A stretch of DNA of 64,000 bases from Nissolia schottii (GCA_003254905.1 QANU01101648.1:3202-67201), one strand, 5' to 3'; shown: positions 45,926 to 57,829, counted from the first letter of the stretch. A program made the numbers and translations. The notes: generated from the letters alone by a model not told the origin.

Positions 45926-48900
45926 TGCAAAAAAGGTATGATAAAGATATAATAAGCCATGATAAAAAAAAGGCATGTTAAAGGTATAATAGGCCCAAAT
46001 AAGAAAGGTATGATAAAAGATATATATGTTGAAGAATATGTTCAAGGACATGTCAAAGACATGTTAAAGAATATGTTAACGAATATGTTAAAGGACATAA
46101 TATGACAAGAATACGAAAGATACCACAAGGACACAAACAAGACATGAAAGAAAACTCCCAAGACTCTTTGTACACACTATATGTGATATATGTGACGAAT
46201 ATGTGTCTATATGACGAGGTAACGTCGAGTGACAGTTTTCACAGGATGGCCTCCATGAGGTTAAGCGATATGAAGCTAGTATAAGCTTCGAGAACACAAT
46301 AAGTTTCCTAAGATAGGTAAAAAAAAAGTTTAGAACTCCCCGATCACCTAGTAATCTAGATAAGGCTGCTCAGGACTAGAATGGATAATAACAAGTAGGG
46401 ATTTAGTATAATGATGTCACCTAGAGACCCCCTGAGCGGTTGGATCATAATGGAGTAAAAGAAACGAAGAGTTATTCCCCAAGGGTTCCCACTAAGGAAG
46501 TGACGTTCTCATCCCCCACTCCCTTATGATTCCAGGCAGGCACGACGAGTACGCCAGAGCAGAATAGACATCGACGGATGAGTAGAGATCTTGGCGTCAG
46601 GATGTTCCAGGGAAGCAGCAGGACTATAGTCGGATCTACGCATCGGGACTCCTAGGCATACAATATTTTGTATGTTGTATTAACTTAATGATTAGTTATG
46701 CCATTAGCTTGTAAGTGCAGTAATTGTAATATGTAATTATGAATGTGTAACTATTTCTGGACCTGGATGTATAAATATATATTATGCTTTTTATGAGTTT
46801 GTTATGGCCACTTAACTGTTACGATAGTAAATGCTTAAGTCTTGTAGACTCTATCGCTAGCTTATATATGTACATTTTCTTAAACGCGCACGGTTTTTAT
46901 TTTACCACTAATAAAGAAAAGGGAAAGGTTTCAAAAATTGGTCCGTATTTTCCATAAGAAAATATTTTCAAGTATAAATATGGGGCTAGAAGTATCCCCA
47001 CCAGAGCAGTTAACAACTCCATGAGTCTTGTTTACGACTATAACGTAAGCAGAAATCAGGGGTGCTACAAAATTCATGGTTGGGTTTGTGTAGTGAGTTT
47101 TGGTGTTTGTATTTCAGCAGAGTAATGGCTGAGTGTGTAAACAGAACATGTTTCGAAAATTCTTTATGGGTGCATTTGAAAGAGCCTAAGGGGCTATTTA
47201 TAGGCCCTTGGGGCCGATTCCCTCACCATTATTTGCCCACAAAATTTAATGGAAATTTATTGGATTTATGACATAATCCATGACATCATATGATGAGTCA
47301 CCTACATGACTCACACTACATCATAATTTCATTTGACTTTTTGATTTGCAAGGTGGCCATATATTGGCCATGTGTTTTCCTGTAACATCCCGATTCTTCC
47401 TTGTACGGAAAACCCGTAGACTACCCCGTTAATGACTGTCAAAAGCCGTTCAAGAGGGCGAGAGAGTGAGATTTGACCCCTGTACTCCCAGGATTGGTGG
47501 TTAGGGTTAGATCTCGCCATCTCGTGAATTTTTCGGAGCGTTCGAACAAGTTTTGGCTCGAACAGAAATTGTTTCGGATACTGGCAAACACGTGGAATTT
47601 CTTGACGCGATAAGAAAGTCAAAGATCCCTGAGTGAAAGCCTCCGGAATGATACAAAAAATTAGTGGATCGCGACGGTATGTCCAGAATATTTTTAGGGC
47701 AACCGGGTGTGAGATATTTTGGACAAAACGCGATCAAACGGGACCGGAACCGGCCCTGGAGAGGATTCCTATCTCCATCAGGAGATATTTTCTCCAGAAA
47801 ATATATAATAATAATAATAAAAGCAATTAAAAATAAAGAAAAAGAAAAAGGAAAAGGAAAAAGCCACAGAACATGACTATAAATAGCCACTTCGCTTTTA
47901 GAGACTTTACGTCTCTTTCTTTCATTTTCACAAACACCAGTCTCATTCGGACACATCTCGGTTACTTTGTTGAGTTCCGAAAAAATTCCTGGAGCAAGCC
48001 AGCGCGAGCCGAAAATTGGCAGTAGCAAAGCTACTGAGTCCGAATCTTCATCGGATGTGGGTAACTCTAAGCCCACTGTCTATGTGATTGATTTTATGAC
48101 TGTGTATATGTATCTGTATGTATTTGACTACAAAACTACTTTGTAAAAACTATAAGAATCAAGTTATGTACGATGGTTTTTGATGATTTTGACCGTTAGG
48201 AACCATGACTGCACTGATGGGATCACTGGAAAATGAGAAAAGTTACGGTGAGAAGCCCCTAGGAGAAAAGGCCCTCGGGAGCCAATTTTACACTATTTCA
48301 TTCGATTGAATTCCCAAGGGATTTGAATGAAAGAACTTTGGATTTCAATCGAATGAATGAGGATTTCAGTCAAATGAAAGCCTGAGAAGGATTTCAATCG
48401 ATTGAATTCCTTGATCAATCGATTGAAAGAATCATTCAAATGCACTAACCCTAATCATTCGAATGCTCACTGAAAAACTTGGGTTTTAATTATGTTATGG
48501 GATCCATCAAACACAACTATGCGTACCCTAAACCATGAGAGCATACATCATGAGGAAACGACTGTCGTAGGGTTTAGGGCGACCGTAGATAATTAGAAGT
48601 CCTTATTTAAAGCCCAACAAGATCATAATTGAGCCCTAGGAAATGAAGACGAGTTAGAGAGGTTTTGACCCCAGTTGGTACGGAAGACCTTAGTTAAGGC
48701 ATATAGTTATATAACTAGGAAGTTCCCCTATTCTCTTGGCACGTCTTACAGACACGCCCCACACTAATTCGGCAAGCTGGATTGGTTATAAGCAAAGCAA
48801 GTAGAGAAACCTGATTATGATAGTAACGGGCCAAGGCTCGAGATGATAAGAACCGGCCAAGGCTGAAGAAAGAAAGAAAGAAGGGGGACCCCAGTTGAAG

Positions 48901-49206
48901 AAAGCAGTAAGATAGAACGTGGTCGAGTCCAAGGGCCAACCCACGCGTCCACATCTGATCAGTCCAAGGTCTGATCCCTCGTCATTCCTGTAAGGGGATG
49001 GTTGTACCTATCATGTTTGATGTCTTCCTCCTATGAGCTTTACGTGGTTAGCTACCACACCGGTCAAGAGCGCCGTCGGGTCGACAAGATAGGGACAAGA
49101 AAGAGGTTGTAACCTAGGCCACGGTTACAAAGGTGCAAAGGACTAAGAAGGACGCAGCCACAAGGCGCGTAAGAGATCCCCAGATTTTTTCCCCCATGCA
49201 CTATAA

Positions 49207-49254
<48 letters not shown>

Positions 49255-49330
49255 ACATANAATGAATGAATGTATGCATGTATGCCAGCATGTATGTATG
49301 TATGTATGTATGTATGTATGTATGTATCTA
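49207..49330. repeat. (AT)n and (GTAT)n microsatellites
   Basis: About 44 bases of alternating AT (49207-49252), one undetermined base at 49260, then GTAT units to about 49325. Reading frames across it are low-complexity. Confidence 0.95.
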
Positions 49331-49636
49331 TATATGTGTATGCATTATGTATCGTCAAGGGAACGTCCCGAGACGACTATTACGTTCCTAGCTGTAACGT
49401 AAAGTTAAAGAGCACGAAGCATAGTTAATGACAAGATTAGTATCCCAATCACCTAGTAATTTAGATAAAGCTACTCAGGACGTAGGTTAAAGATAATAAT
49501 CAGTAGGGGGCTAGTATGCATGACACTTAGAGGTTTCTTGAGTGGCCTGGACTCTGCCCGAGAAATGAACCTTAGAGACCACGTCGAGTTTCCACTAAGA
49601 ACGAAGTCGTTCTTACCCCTACTCCAGATCAGCTAG

Positions 49637-50096
49637 ATGGCATCTCCGCCGGCGAAGGATGTTTGGCTATTCATTCGCACACGTCAGCGTAACTTCCGCA
49701 CGAACACTCTGATAGAGACTTGCACGTTCGCTCCCACCAACTTTCCCTCAGAGCCGCAGCCACAGCCCGCGCAACCTCCCAGTTATCCCAAGCACCTGGA
49801 TCCTTGCCGCAACGTCACATTTGGGTAGACGAGCGTCCAGGAGCAAGCAGCTACGACCCAATCCATCTCAATGGCGAGAATAAGGTTCCTCCTTCCGAGC
49901 CAAAGCCAGAGCCCGAGGCTGACCCCATAGCAGACCCGAGATTATCCACTCCTCCAGCTTAAGGACGCGGCCGCCAGACCACAGCAAGAAAGAAGGTGAC
50001 CCTCGCCTTGCCGTGTAGATACGCCCACCGGGACTTCATGGCGGTGACCGCCTATCCAGTGACGACAAGTCCACAGGTGAGGAGGACGACGAGTAG
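49637..50096 (+). pseudogene. LTR-borne acidic ORF in E9
   Basis: Starts with the same SPPAKDVWLF and TRQRNFRTNTL motif as E1 and E2, then TFAP, later WVDERPGASSYDPI and LNG, PPSEPKPEPE, ARKK and a late acidic stretch. As in E2 it lies on the transcribed strand close to the 3' end of the LTR. Fossil with a few breaks. Recovery of the same motif order in three units argues that the protein was once under selection. Confidence 0.5.
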
Positions 50097-51008
50097 GCGG
50101 TGGCGAGGATGTACGCTTGATGTATGACCCCTGGTAGAGGGAGTGTTAGTAGGTTTGTACCTTACACGCAATGAGTAGTTGTCATCCTTGTACGTAGGTT
50201 ATACAGACGATTATGTATATATATTAGGTTAGTTTGTATGTATAAACTGGTATGTATATTGGTAACTGCTAGCTACTATTAGTAAGAACTGTACTTTTGA
50301 ACTATGTATGTATGTGACTTTTCGGGCCCTTATGTGTACTCCTTCAGATGGTTATTCCGTGACAGGTATGTACCCGTACTCCCTTATTCTAGTGTTGTGC
50401 CGTTAAGCGAGTTATTATTCGTATGACTCTCTATTTTCTAGCATCAGTAATTGCGAAAGGAGTTTCAAAATGGCCCATATTTTTGGTAAACCCTAGTTTG
50501 GAAAGATAATTTAGAACAGTAGTAGTTTACCCCACCAAAAGATCACTACCTGGTCTGGAAGACTTATGACTTAAGCATAGGTCAGCTAGCTAGGGTGTTT
50601 CATTTCCCTAGAGCATGGCCGTGTATGGCCATGAATTTTATGCCCACTTCCGCTCGTGTTTGGTCGTTATCTGTTCGTGTACTTCGTGTACTGGTGTCCT
50701 AAAAATTATCCGAACACACCATTTTGATCTACTAATTTTTCTTACAAGCAATTTAAGTCAATCCAAGGTATTCGTAAATTTATTGTCATTAAAGTGTTCT
50801 TTACATATACCTTTGATACATAATTAAATTCTGGCGACGAAAGGTTATTATTCTGGTGTCTGTGGAATTTCGCGAAATCTCGAACTATTACCTATACGGA
50901 CGTTTTTGTCGTAAGAATTTATGTTTCTAAATTTTCAACCTAGATAGAGAACTTGTATACGTATTTATATGGCGAGATTTTCACTAAGGAAAAAAGCGGG
51001 ACGTTACA

Positions 51009-52561
51009 CTTGACTAGTTGGTGTCTTTAAACTAAATTTGCCTAACGAGTTAGCGAATCTTACGCGACTTGCCAAACGGACTGACGAGTCTTATGCGACT
51101 CTACCACGCGGACTTGCTTGTCATACTGACCGAAATAGGTGCGTTCCTGTAATATGTTTTGAATCCGGACAATTTAATAAAAAATCCTCATCACATTCAC
51201 CCGATTTTACTCGGTGAGTAGTAATCCAATTCTTACCTAACCGAGTTCAAGCTTAAAATTGGGTCGGGTTCGTGTCCGGTCTAACCAGCCAACCCGACTA
51301 AGGTACACTCAAGACTCCATTGTAAACGCAGAAACTAGTAAGCCGTCCACCTGCGAGACCACCACCTCGTCAGTCGTCACCCATCCGTCGCGGCATCATA
51401 GCGAGCCACCCACCGCCGCCAAAAGCTCTGTCGCCTCAGCATCGCGCTGTGCTGCTTTGGCTCAGTCGCATCTACGTCACTTCTTTTGCTCAGTCGCAAC
51501 TGCGTTGTGGTCGCGTGACGACATCGTCAGAGGTATGGCCTCAGTGGTTGACGTTATCTCTCAAGGCCAATCGCTCTGAGATCTAGTTCCCCTTTCCCCC
51601 CCTTTTATTTGTGCTTATGCCTGTGGCGTGGTGCTCCGTTTTCCCACGGACTAAGGTTCGGGCTATGGTTTCTCCATTGAATTTCTGACTCCTCCAGCGG
51701 TTTTAGCAGATCGGCTATGGAAGAAACATTTTGAGGCCAATTTCGGTAACCTCCTCTTCTTTCGATCGGTCAAATCAATTTTTTTTTTTTACGTCAAAAT
51801 TTATAATAATTCATAGCTAATTTATTTCGAAGCTGCGAGTTTGGAAGGAAGAAACCCGAAATCCTAACGGGGTTTGCGTCGGGTAGGAATTGCATCGGAA
51901 GACGTTATTTTCGAGTCTAGAATAATAATGGGTTTCCTTATTTCCTGTTTTTGTTTGGAGTAGCTTAAAAGGTAAAACTTTTCAATGGGTTAAGATGTAA
52001 AAGTCATTCATTTGTTTCTACATGATGGTTTAAGTTTTCGGGAGATAGTTGATAATATGGTATGAAAGTCTCTGTCACCTTCGAACTTTGCCACTGAATT
52101 TGTGCGTTGTCCGTGTTGCAATGCCCAAATGGCCTTTGGCACATGTTGAGTATAAAAGAATTCAACTTCTAGGAGAGATGGTCCATAACACATGTTAAAA
52201 ATTGCAAACTGAAATTGTTAATGGATAAATCATCTTAGAATGTGATTTGTTCAGAAGTTGTGGATGCAGGGAGTGCCGAACGGTCAAAAAGGAATTGATC
52301 TTCTTTTGTTATACCTGAAGGTGTGTCCCATTGATAAATTGAGCTACATGTGAGCAGACTTTACATGCAGTTCAAAGGTTTGCGGGAGAAAAAAAGAAGG
52401 AAAACTAGAATGAAAAGTCAAGTATTGTGGAATTACACCTGGTATGATAAGAGTGGGAAGTGGGCATAGTACATTTAAGAATTAGCCACCTAGGTGAAAG
52501 AATAAATAGACAATTGGGAGATTTAAATTCTGTTTTCTTGCTTTTTTTGTGGCTTTTGGTA
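51009..52561. other. Unassigned sequence, partly GC-rich
   Basis: 51240-51600 is unusually rich in CG pairs and C-runs and has a 106-codon frame on the plus strand (51259-51579, Ser/Thr/Ala-rich, ending MASVVDVISQGQSL). I see no domain in it. Just downstream, 51690-51770 reads LADRLWKKHFEANFG in one frame, the only host-like protein stretch nearby. 52000-52500 looks like old retrotransposon flank. No feature can be called with confidence. Confidence 0.4.
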
Positions 52562-53039
52562 TGTATTGGACTAATTATTTGGGCCTAGAACACGGCTCAC
52601 ATCACTCAGAAACTTGGCCCATATGAGTAAGGCCCAACCAACTCTCTCCATGACCCAGGCTTCCATCTAGCCATGAACCTAGATATGCTGACGAAGCTTC
52701 CAAAACCGCACAAGCTTATCCCCTTGTTTGAATTTGAAGGAGAGCAATTAGAATCCTAATAAACTCCATCAAAATCCTCAGGGAAGAGATGAGAGTCAGA
52801 GCCACTATCCTCATTTATAAATAAGGGGGACCTTTACACTACCCATGTATGCTATCGATTCCCATAGATACTTGACTATTCTCATTTTACTGACTAGAGA
52901 TCGGAGTGCATTGCAAGTCCACCCCCTGGTGCTCCTACGAGAGGAAGGAGGTCAAATAGAGTGGAGAGCGTGATCAAGGCACCTAGACATGTGATCTCAT
53001 GTTTCACACGAAGGAACATTGGCGCCCATCGTGGGGCCG
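52562..53039 (+). mobile_element. Tat-like LTR with primer binding site
   Basis: The 458-bp LTR (52562-53019) starts TGTATTGGACTAATT, ends GAAGGAACA and has a TATA-like ATTTATAAATAAGG near 52815. It is followed at once by TTGGCGCCCATCGTGGGGCC, the typical Tat-group primer binding site. Length and ends match the Tat LTR at 4410-4872 although the sequence has diverged. The internal region stops about 240 bp further on, where LINE sequence begins. Confidence 0.82.
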
Positions 53040-53261
53040 GTAAATCTACACCTACCCCACTACGATCAGTGCAAAGAGCCAGATGGTTTGTAAATTTTCA
53101 ATGAGGAGCGTGAAAATTTTTGAAGAGCAACACGCATACTGGGTTCGTGCTTGAATCCCAAACCCAAGTCTTTTGTTGACTCTTATCAAATTTCTTGAGA
53201 CATTAGTAGGACCCCCTGTTACGAATTCAGCAAGTTGAAGATCGATTGCTGCGTCCATTGC

Positions 53262-54085
53262 TTAAGGAGGTAGTGGGAGCAGTTGGGTAACTGTTATCAT
53301 TTGGGTTGTGGTAGTGCTGCGTTCTTTGGGGCGGTCTCTTTTTGGGATTAGATTGTTATCGTTTGTCATAGTCTGGTGGAGGCCCTCCGTTTTATGATGA
53401 TTTGATGGATTTGGCGTAGTAGGTGCGAGGAAGTTTTCTTCCATAATGATTGGTCTGTTGAGGTTACTATTCGCTGCATTCTCAGAGACTTGCATATTCT
53501 TCATGTTGATGTGGCAGAGCTTGTTCGCCAGCCTCTCTTTCTCCTGTTGGTTGCTTGGGTTTGGCCTAATGAGGGCTCTATAAAGCCGAATGTTAACGGT
53601 AGCTCTTGTGGCAACCTCGGCACGGCTGGTTTTGGGGGCGTTTTTTGTGATGATTCGGGGTCTAGGATATTTGGCTTTAGTGGTGGGATTGGTCATGCAG
53701 ATAATCTTCAGGCGGAGCTTATGGCTATCTGTTTTTGTCTGTCTTTGGTTTGGGACCGTGGTTTTAGGAATTTTTGGTGTGTGAGAGTGACTGTTGGGTA
53801 GCAATTCGTTTGGTTATGTCTTCTAGTGTCGGAGCCCATCCCTATGTCTCAAATACCCGTGGCTGAATGGGGAGGAATTGGCACCTGAGGATCTTGCATA
53901 TCCTTCGGGAAGCTAATGCATGTGCTGATTTTCTGGCTAGGGAGGGGTCTAATAAGGAGTTTTGTATTATTGTGGAGCATCGACCTTGTGCACTTTTGGA
54001 TCTGTTGCTAGCGGATTTTAGAGGCACTGTCTTTGTTAGGGCGTAGTCTCTTTTTGTGTCTGTTGTATCCAAAAAGAAAAAAATA
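53262..54085 (+). mobile_element. LINE (L1-type) 3' end with RNase H domain
   Basis: The frame 53490-53801 carries the plant L1 RNase H domain: KPNVNGSS, AGFGGVFCDDSG, FSGGIGHADNLQAELMAI. The last catalytic motif continues in another frame near 53890-54045 (ILHILREANACADFLAREG), so a frameshift lies between about 53790 and 53890. The stop at 54045 is followed by a short 3' UTR and the A-rich tail AAAAAGAAAAAAAT (54068-54083). In plant L1 elements this domain removes RNA from the hybrid during reverse transcription. The 5' part (endonuclease and RT) is missing, so this is a 5'-truncated dead copy. Confidence 0.85.
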
Positions 54086-54293
54086 TGCTGCTCCATTGGG
54101 TGAGGGAGGAAGAAGAATTAAGAGGCCTATGGTCAAGGCCAACGGCGTTGTTTTTATGGTATAAGAACATTTATGTCTTCTGGAATATCTTCAAACTTTT
54201 CACTATCTTTTATAAAATAAAGTGAGAGTGTTTCATGCATGTTTAGTTTACTTTTTTTTTTTTTTTTNGCTTGTTTGATTGCTGGTCTGGCTT

Positions 54294-54452
54294 GCATGGT
54301 ACTGGTAAGGGAAATTGTGTCCAACTTTTATATGTATTTTACATGATTTATGTGTTTTACTTGCATTGTTACAGTGCATGTTACTGGTAAGGGAAATTTT
54401 GCCCAACTTCTATATGTATTTTACATGATTTATGTGTTTTACTTGCATTGTT
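54294..54452. repeat. Tandem duplication of 82 bp
   Basis: Two adjacent copies of a unit containing ACTGGTAAGGGAAATT and TTTTACTTGCATTGTT, with only a few base differences. Confidence 0.9.
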
Positions 54453-54558
54453 ATATTTTGATTTTAACTAAAGAAATTCTTCTGGTAAAAGAAGGTACAT
54501 ATCCCATATAACCAATTCAAGATATTATCAATGAAATAGTAAGGTGCAATGATTTAAT

Positions 54559-54562
<4 letters not shown>

Positions 54563-54602
<40 letters not shown>
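54563..54602. repeat. (TG)20 microsatellite
   Basis: Uninterrupted TG dinucleotides, about 40 bases. Confidence 0.97.
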
Positions 54603-54606
<4 letters not shown>

Positions 54607-54901
54607 CATATGGTTTTTCCTCTTTATAGGAAATTAGCTATATTCGATGCCTCACCTAGACAGTGAATACAACATTACATTTTATCTCATGTTTCATCTG
54701 TAAAAGGCAACTTTCCCATTGCCTGAAGGCATAACAGTAGTCTTGTTCTCCTATCAGGTTTTTCCACCATATCATGCCACAATTAGTTTCTAAGCTTTGT
54801 TGCCAAGAAAAAGGTCATACCTTGCAAGGATTATTATGCAGCTGATAGTTAATTGTATACTACTTGATTTAGGAGAAATCCATAATTGGGCTCAAGCAAT
54901 G

Positions 54902-55530
54902 TGTTAGGATACTTGTACTAAGACAGGTATATGTTAGAAGTAATAGGAGAGGGGGAGATGCAAACTACCATGCACCCACTTTTACATAACAAGAGAGAGG
55001 AGGGAACTAGGTGAAGAGAAAGGGCAAGAAAAGATGTTAGGAGATGTTGCAGGAGTTGGTTAGGAGGTTAGGCTGTTAGTTATGAATAAATAGCACAGGA
55101 ATTAGAGACGGAGGGTGTGCTAAAACATTAGTGAGATTTGGAGAGGTTTGGGGAACTATCATAATTCCTTGGAGGGGTAGACATCTATATTTTGTGTTCT
55201 TGAATACTGTTCACAGAACTCCTCAATACATACCATTTTTGCAATCTTCTTTTTTTCAGTTCTCTAGTCCAATGCTAACATCCGTATCAGAGCCCCTTGA
55301 TTCACGGGAGCTTTCATGTTAACTACAAAAATGGAGGCAAACAGTTTTCAGATGCTCACCTTGGGGATAAGTGCATGTGAGGGGGTGGGGGGGGGGTGGT
55401 TAGTGTTAGGATATAGATAGCAACAGCTGAGAGGAGAGTACCAAGTGAAAAGAAAGGGCAGTTGGAGGAGCTGGTTAGGAGGTTAGAGAGGGAGTGTGTG
55501 CTGAAACATTGGTGAGGCAAATTTATCAGG
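54902..55530 (+). mobile_element. Copia-type LTR pair, deletion derivative
   Basis: A 379-bp LTR (54902-55280, TGTTAGGATAC to AATGCTAACA) is followed by TCCGTATCAGAGCC, a primer binding site for initiator tRNA-Met as in most copia elements. Only about 110 bp of internal sequence follows, including ATGGAGGCAAACAG, then the G-rich tract GTGGGGGGGGGGTGG and a second LTR start (TGTTAGGATATAG, 55404), which fades after about 55530. Such a short interior makes it a non-autonomous or internally deleted copy, similar in form to TRIM elements. Confidence 0.7.
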
Positions 55531-56099
55531 GGAAGAAATGAACCATACTTACCAAACCTAGCCATGGGAATTATTGTAGACCATAGAGAGAGTGTCGTAG
55601 ACTACTAACCAAAATGATGATAACTCAAAAATAAAAAATAAGATTGAAATTTCTGGTTGATTGGGTACATTTTCTGGGAGCAATAGGTAAATCACCAAAG
55701 GGCTCAGGATGGTCCGTTGTAGAGCAGACTTATGGAGTACGATATGATTCACTAGGATGTCCGGCTACCTCCAAAGCTGGATCAATAACTCGAGGACTAC
55801 ACTACCTGATTTGAGAATTACCAAGTGCTACATCATTTGAGGACACAGACCCCTGGAGAGGAGAAAGAGATTGAAACCTACATTGCTAAGGGATAAGACT
55901 TATATAGCCTTTATATAGAGTTGGGCATCCCTCCCCCTATGAGCTTGATTTTGGGGTTAAGCCCACTCAATTCTAAGAGGAACAAAGTATGGGAAGGAAA
56001 ACTGTTAGAATTGATACCTAGAGAGAGATAGAGATAGGAACATGGGACAGATGCTGGAATGAATATGTATTTGCACTCTAAAACTGATACCCTTTCTTA
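55531..56099. other. Unassigned sequence
   Basis: No coding frame of note. Probably further copia debris, since integrase remnants follow. Confidence 0.5.
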
Positions 56100-56600
56100 C
56101 AATTTCTGGGTTAATCACCCCCTGTTGGGCCTATTTTCTGGCCCATTTTCTGGCCCAGCCCTTTCCTTATAGAGTATTTCAGCCCACACATAGGATCAGC
56201 TGTCCTACAAAAACACATTTGATAGCTCGAGCAGAGAGTTTAACCTGATTTGGAGAAAGTATATGAACAGAAAATGTTCATCCAAAAACACAAGAAGCAA
56301 TATGAAACAATGTTTCTATTTGGTACAAAATAGGTAAGGGACTCTGTTATCAAGGGAGGAAGAAATCATCCACTTAATTAAAGAAAACACTCAGGACTTG
56401 GCCTCTCCAATGACAATCAGGAACATTTGCATGAAGTGGCGAAGTTTTAGCAGTTTCACCCAGGTGCCAAATTTTCCTTTTTGCTATGCCATTTTGCTGA
56501 GGTTGGTACAAAATTCCCTGAGAAGATAGAAAAAGGAGAGAAACCTTGTCACTTCAAATAATTTTTGTCGTCTTCCCAAATTTAAATTTAGATTTTAGTT
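56100..56600 (-). pseudogene. Copia integrase remnant
   Basis: On the minus strand, short scattered stretches match the end of a copia integrase: QQNGIAKRK-WHL-E near 56500, then an FGC-like CFVHTFSPG-LNSLLEL-NVF pattern around 56220-56290. It is heavily decayed, with many breaks. It lies downstream of the RNase H piece at 58067, so it belongs to a different copy from the RT fragment at 60813-62090. Confidence 0.6.
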
Positions 56601-57829
56601 TTAGCACATAAAGATGGAAATATTTCACGACGTTCATTCATTAAGTATTCACAAACACATAGAGAAGATTCACTTTTTAAAAGTGATAATGTATCTAAAA
56701 CCCAGAGAAGGAGAACCTAGATATATGTAATGGACACCAAATAGATGCATGGATATCAGGAAAAGGAGAACCAATTCGATTTTCAACCTGTTGAGGAAGG
56801 GAACATCTGATAGAAACCCACCTAGAATTATTAAGAGGTATGAAAGAAAAAGTCTCAGGCAGCAAAATAAGATCAAGGGAATCTAGAGAAATAACAAAAT
56901 CAGCAAATGAGACCCACAGGTACTTTTGGGCACAACTAACTGTTCGAGGTTTCCTTTAGTGTGAATGGAGAGAGAATGTGGAGTGTGTGCTAGGGGGAGA
57001 ATAGGAGTGTATATTGTACAGGAGACAGATTTCCAAATTTGACAAGAACTGGGATTGGGACTTACCAGAAACCAGTGTCTGTTATCACCTTGATATATTC
57101 ATGGGATATGTGTTAATTCAGTGATCATTTCATAATTGTTCTAGTTCTTTTTCTGGTTCCTATCATGATTTAACGGATTTTCCTAGTTGACATGACTCAT
57201 AATGATATTAGTGAAAGTTGAAAGCATGCTTGCAATGAGTTTTAGAAATTGATTTCACATGAATTTTGAAATTAAGGTGATATTAAGGACATGACAAAGC
57301 TTTGACTTACTGGTTTGGTTTCATTTCAACAGCCGTAAAATTTTGAAGTTAACTTGTATATCCATAAAAATTCAGGTAACTGCTCGTATGCAAGGCTATT
57401 AAAAAATGGTCAGAATCTTATTCTATGAGAAGAAATCTCAATCTTTTCTAGTAAATTACTTTTTCATTTAAGCTTGTACATTACTTGTTGCAAAAATCAT
57501 CATACACACACATGCACGCTCGTGTGCGTGCGCGCGCACACACAGACTCTATTAATGTTAAACACTTAAATTTCAGGTCAAATGTTGATACATTGCTTTA
57601 ATTTCAGGTTAAATTTCAGCTTGTATATTACTTTAATTCATTTTTTTTTCTTTCTATTTTGCAGTCAATGATTGTTTTTGCCAAACCCATCAAATTTGCA
57701 GTATTGTTCACCTTTGGAAACCTGTTAGCGGTGGGAAGGTAGATTCAACTTGCCTCTCGTTGGCCTTTGGTAGTTTTAAAAAATAACTGTTTCCCAAACC
57801 ATAAATAGGCAGGGTGACGTTTTAGGTTA
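56601..57829. other. Unassigned sequence
   Basis: AT-rich, without a supported gene. A short (CA/CG)n run, ACACACACATGCACGCTCG followed by GTGCGCGCGCACACACAC, lies at 57503-57543. Confidence 0.55.

Larger units (their letters stand above)
44222..47069 (+). mobile_element. LTR-like unit E7, left end missing
   Basis: Plus-oriented member of the long LTR family, recognised by GTGGGTAACCCT near 44385, the palindrome array (44596-45005), the GCATGG minisatellite (45465-45925), the block CACCTAGTAATCTAGATAAGG near 46344, CCCCCACTCCCTTATGATTCCAG near 46512 and the end GGGGTGCTACA at 47069. It lacks the TATA region and any recognisable LTR-borne ORF. It truncates the flank of peptide gene D. Confidence 0.7.
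47381..50602 (+). mobile_element. Solo LTR E9 (3.2 kb), complete
   Basis: TGTAACATCCCG to GGGTGTTTCA with TTTCC duplicated at 47376-47380 and 50603-50607. It is the best full-length reference for the family: TATA box ACTATAAATAGCC near 47876, leader block GGATGTGGGTAACTC near 48060, palindrome variants (48297-48470), an AT/GTAT microsatellite (49207-49330), acceptor-like CTACTCCAG near 49621, LTR-borne ORF (49637-50096). No gag or pol is present. Confidence 0.88.
47070..51008 (-). mobile_element. LTR remnant E8, split by E9
   Basis: Minus-oriented LTR pieces at 47070-47380 and 50608-51008. A minus-strand TATA (GGGCCTATAAATAGCCCC) is near 47195 and the outer end is CGGGACGTTACA at 51008. Only the upstream part of this LTR is kept; the left part is lost at the junction with E7. 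E9 inserted into it and duplicated TTTCC. Confidence 0.6.
54086..54901. other. Unassigned AT-rich sequence with simple repeats
   Basis: Contains an 82-bp direct repeat (54294-54375 and 54376-54452), a T-run with one undetermined base at 54268 and (TG)20 at 54563-54602. No coding signal is seen. Confidence 0.7.

Noticed and set aside
53262-53804. 180-codon Asn/Thr/Pro-rich frame on the minus strand
   Set aside because: Shadow of the LINE RNase H region on the plus strand.
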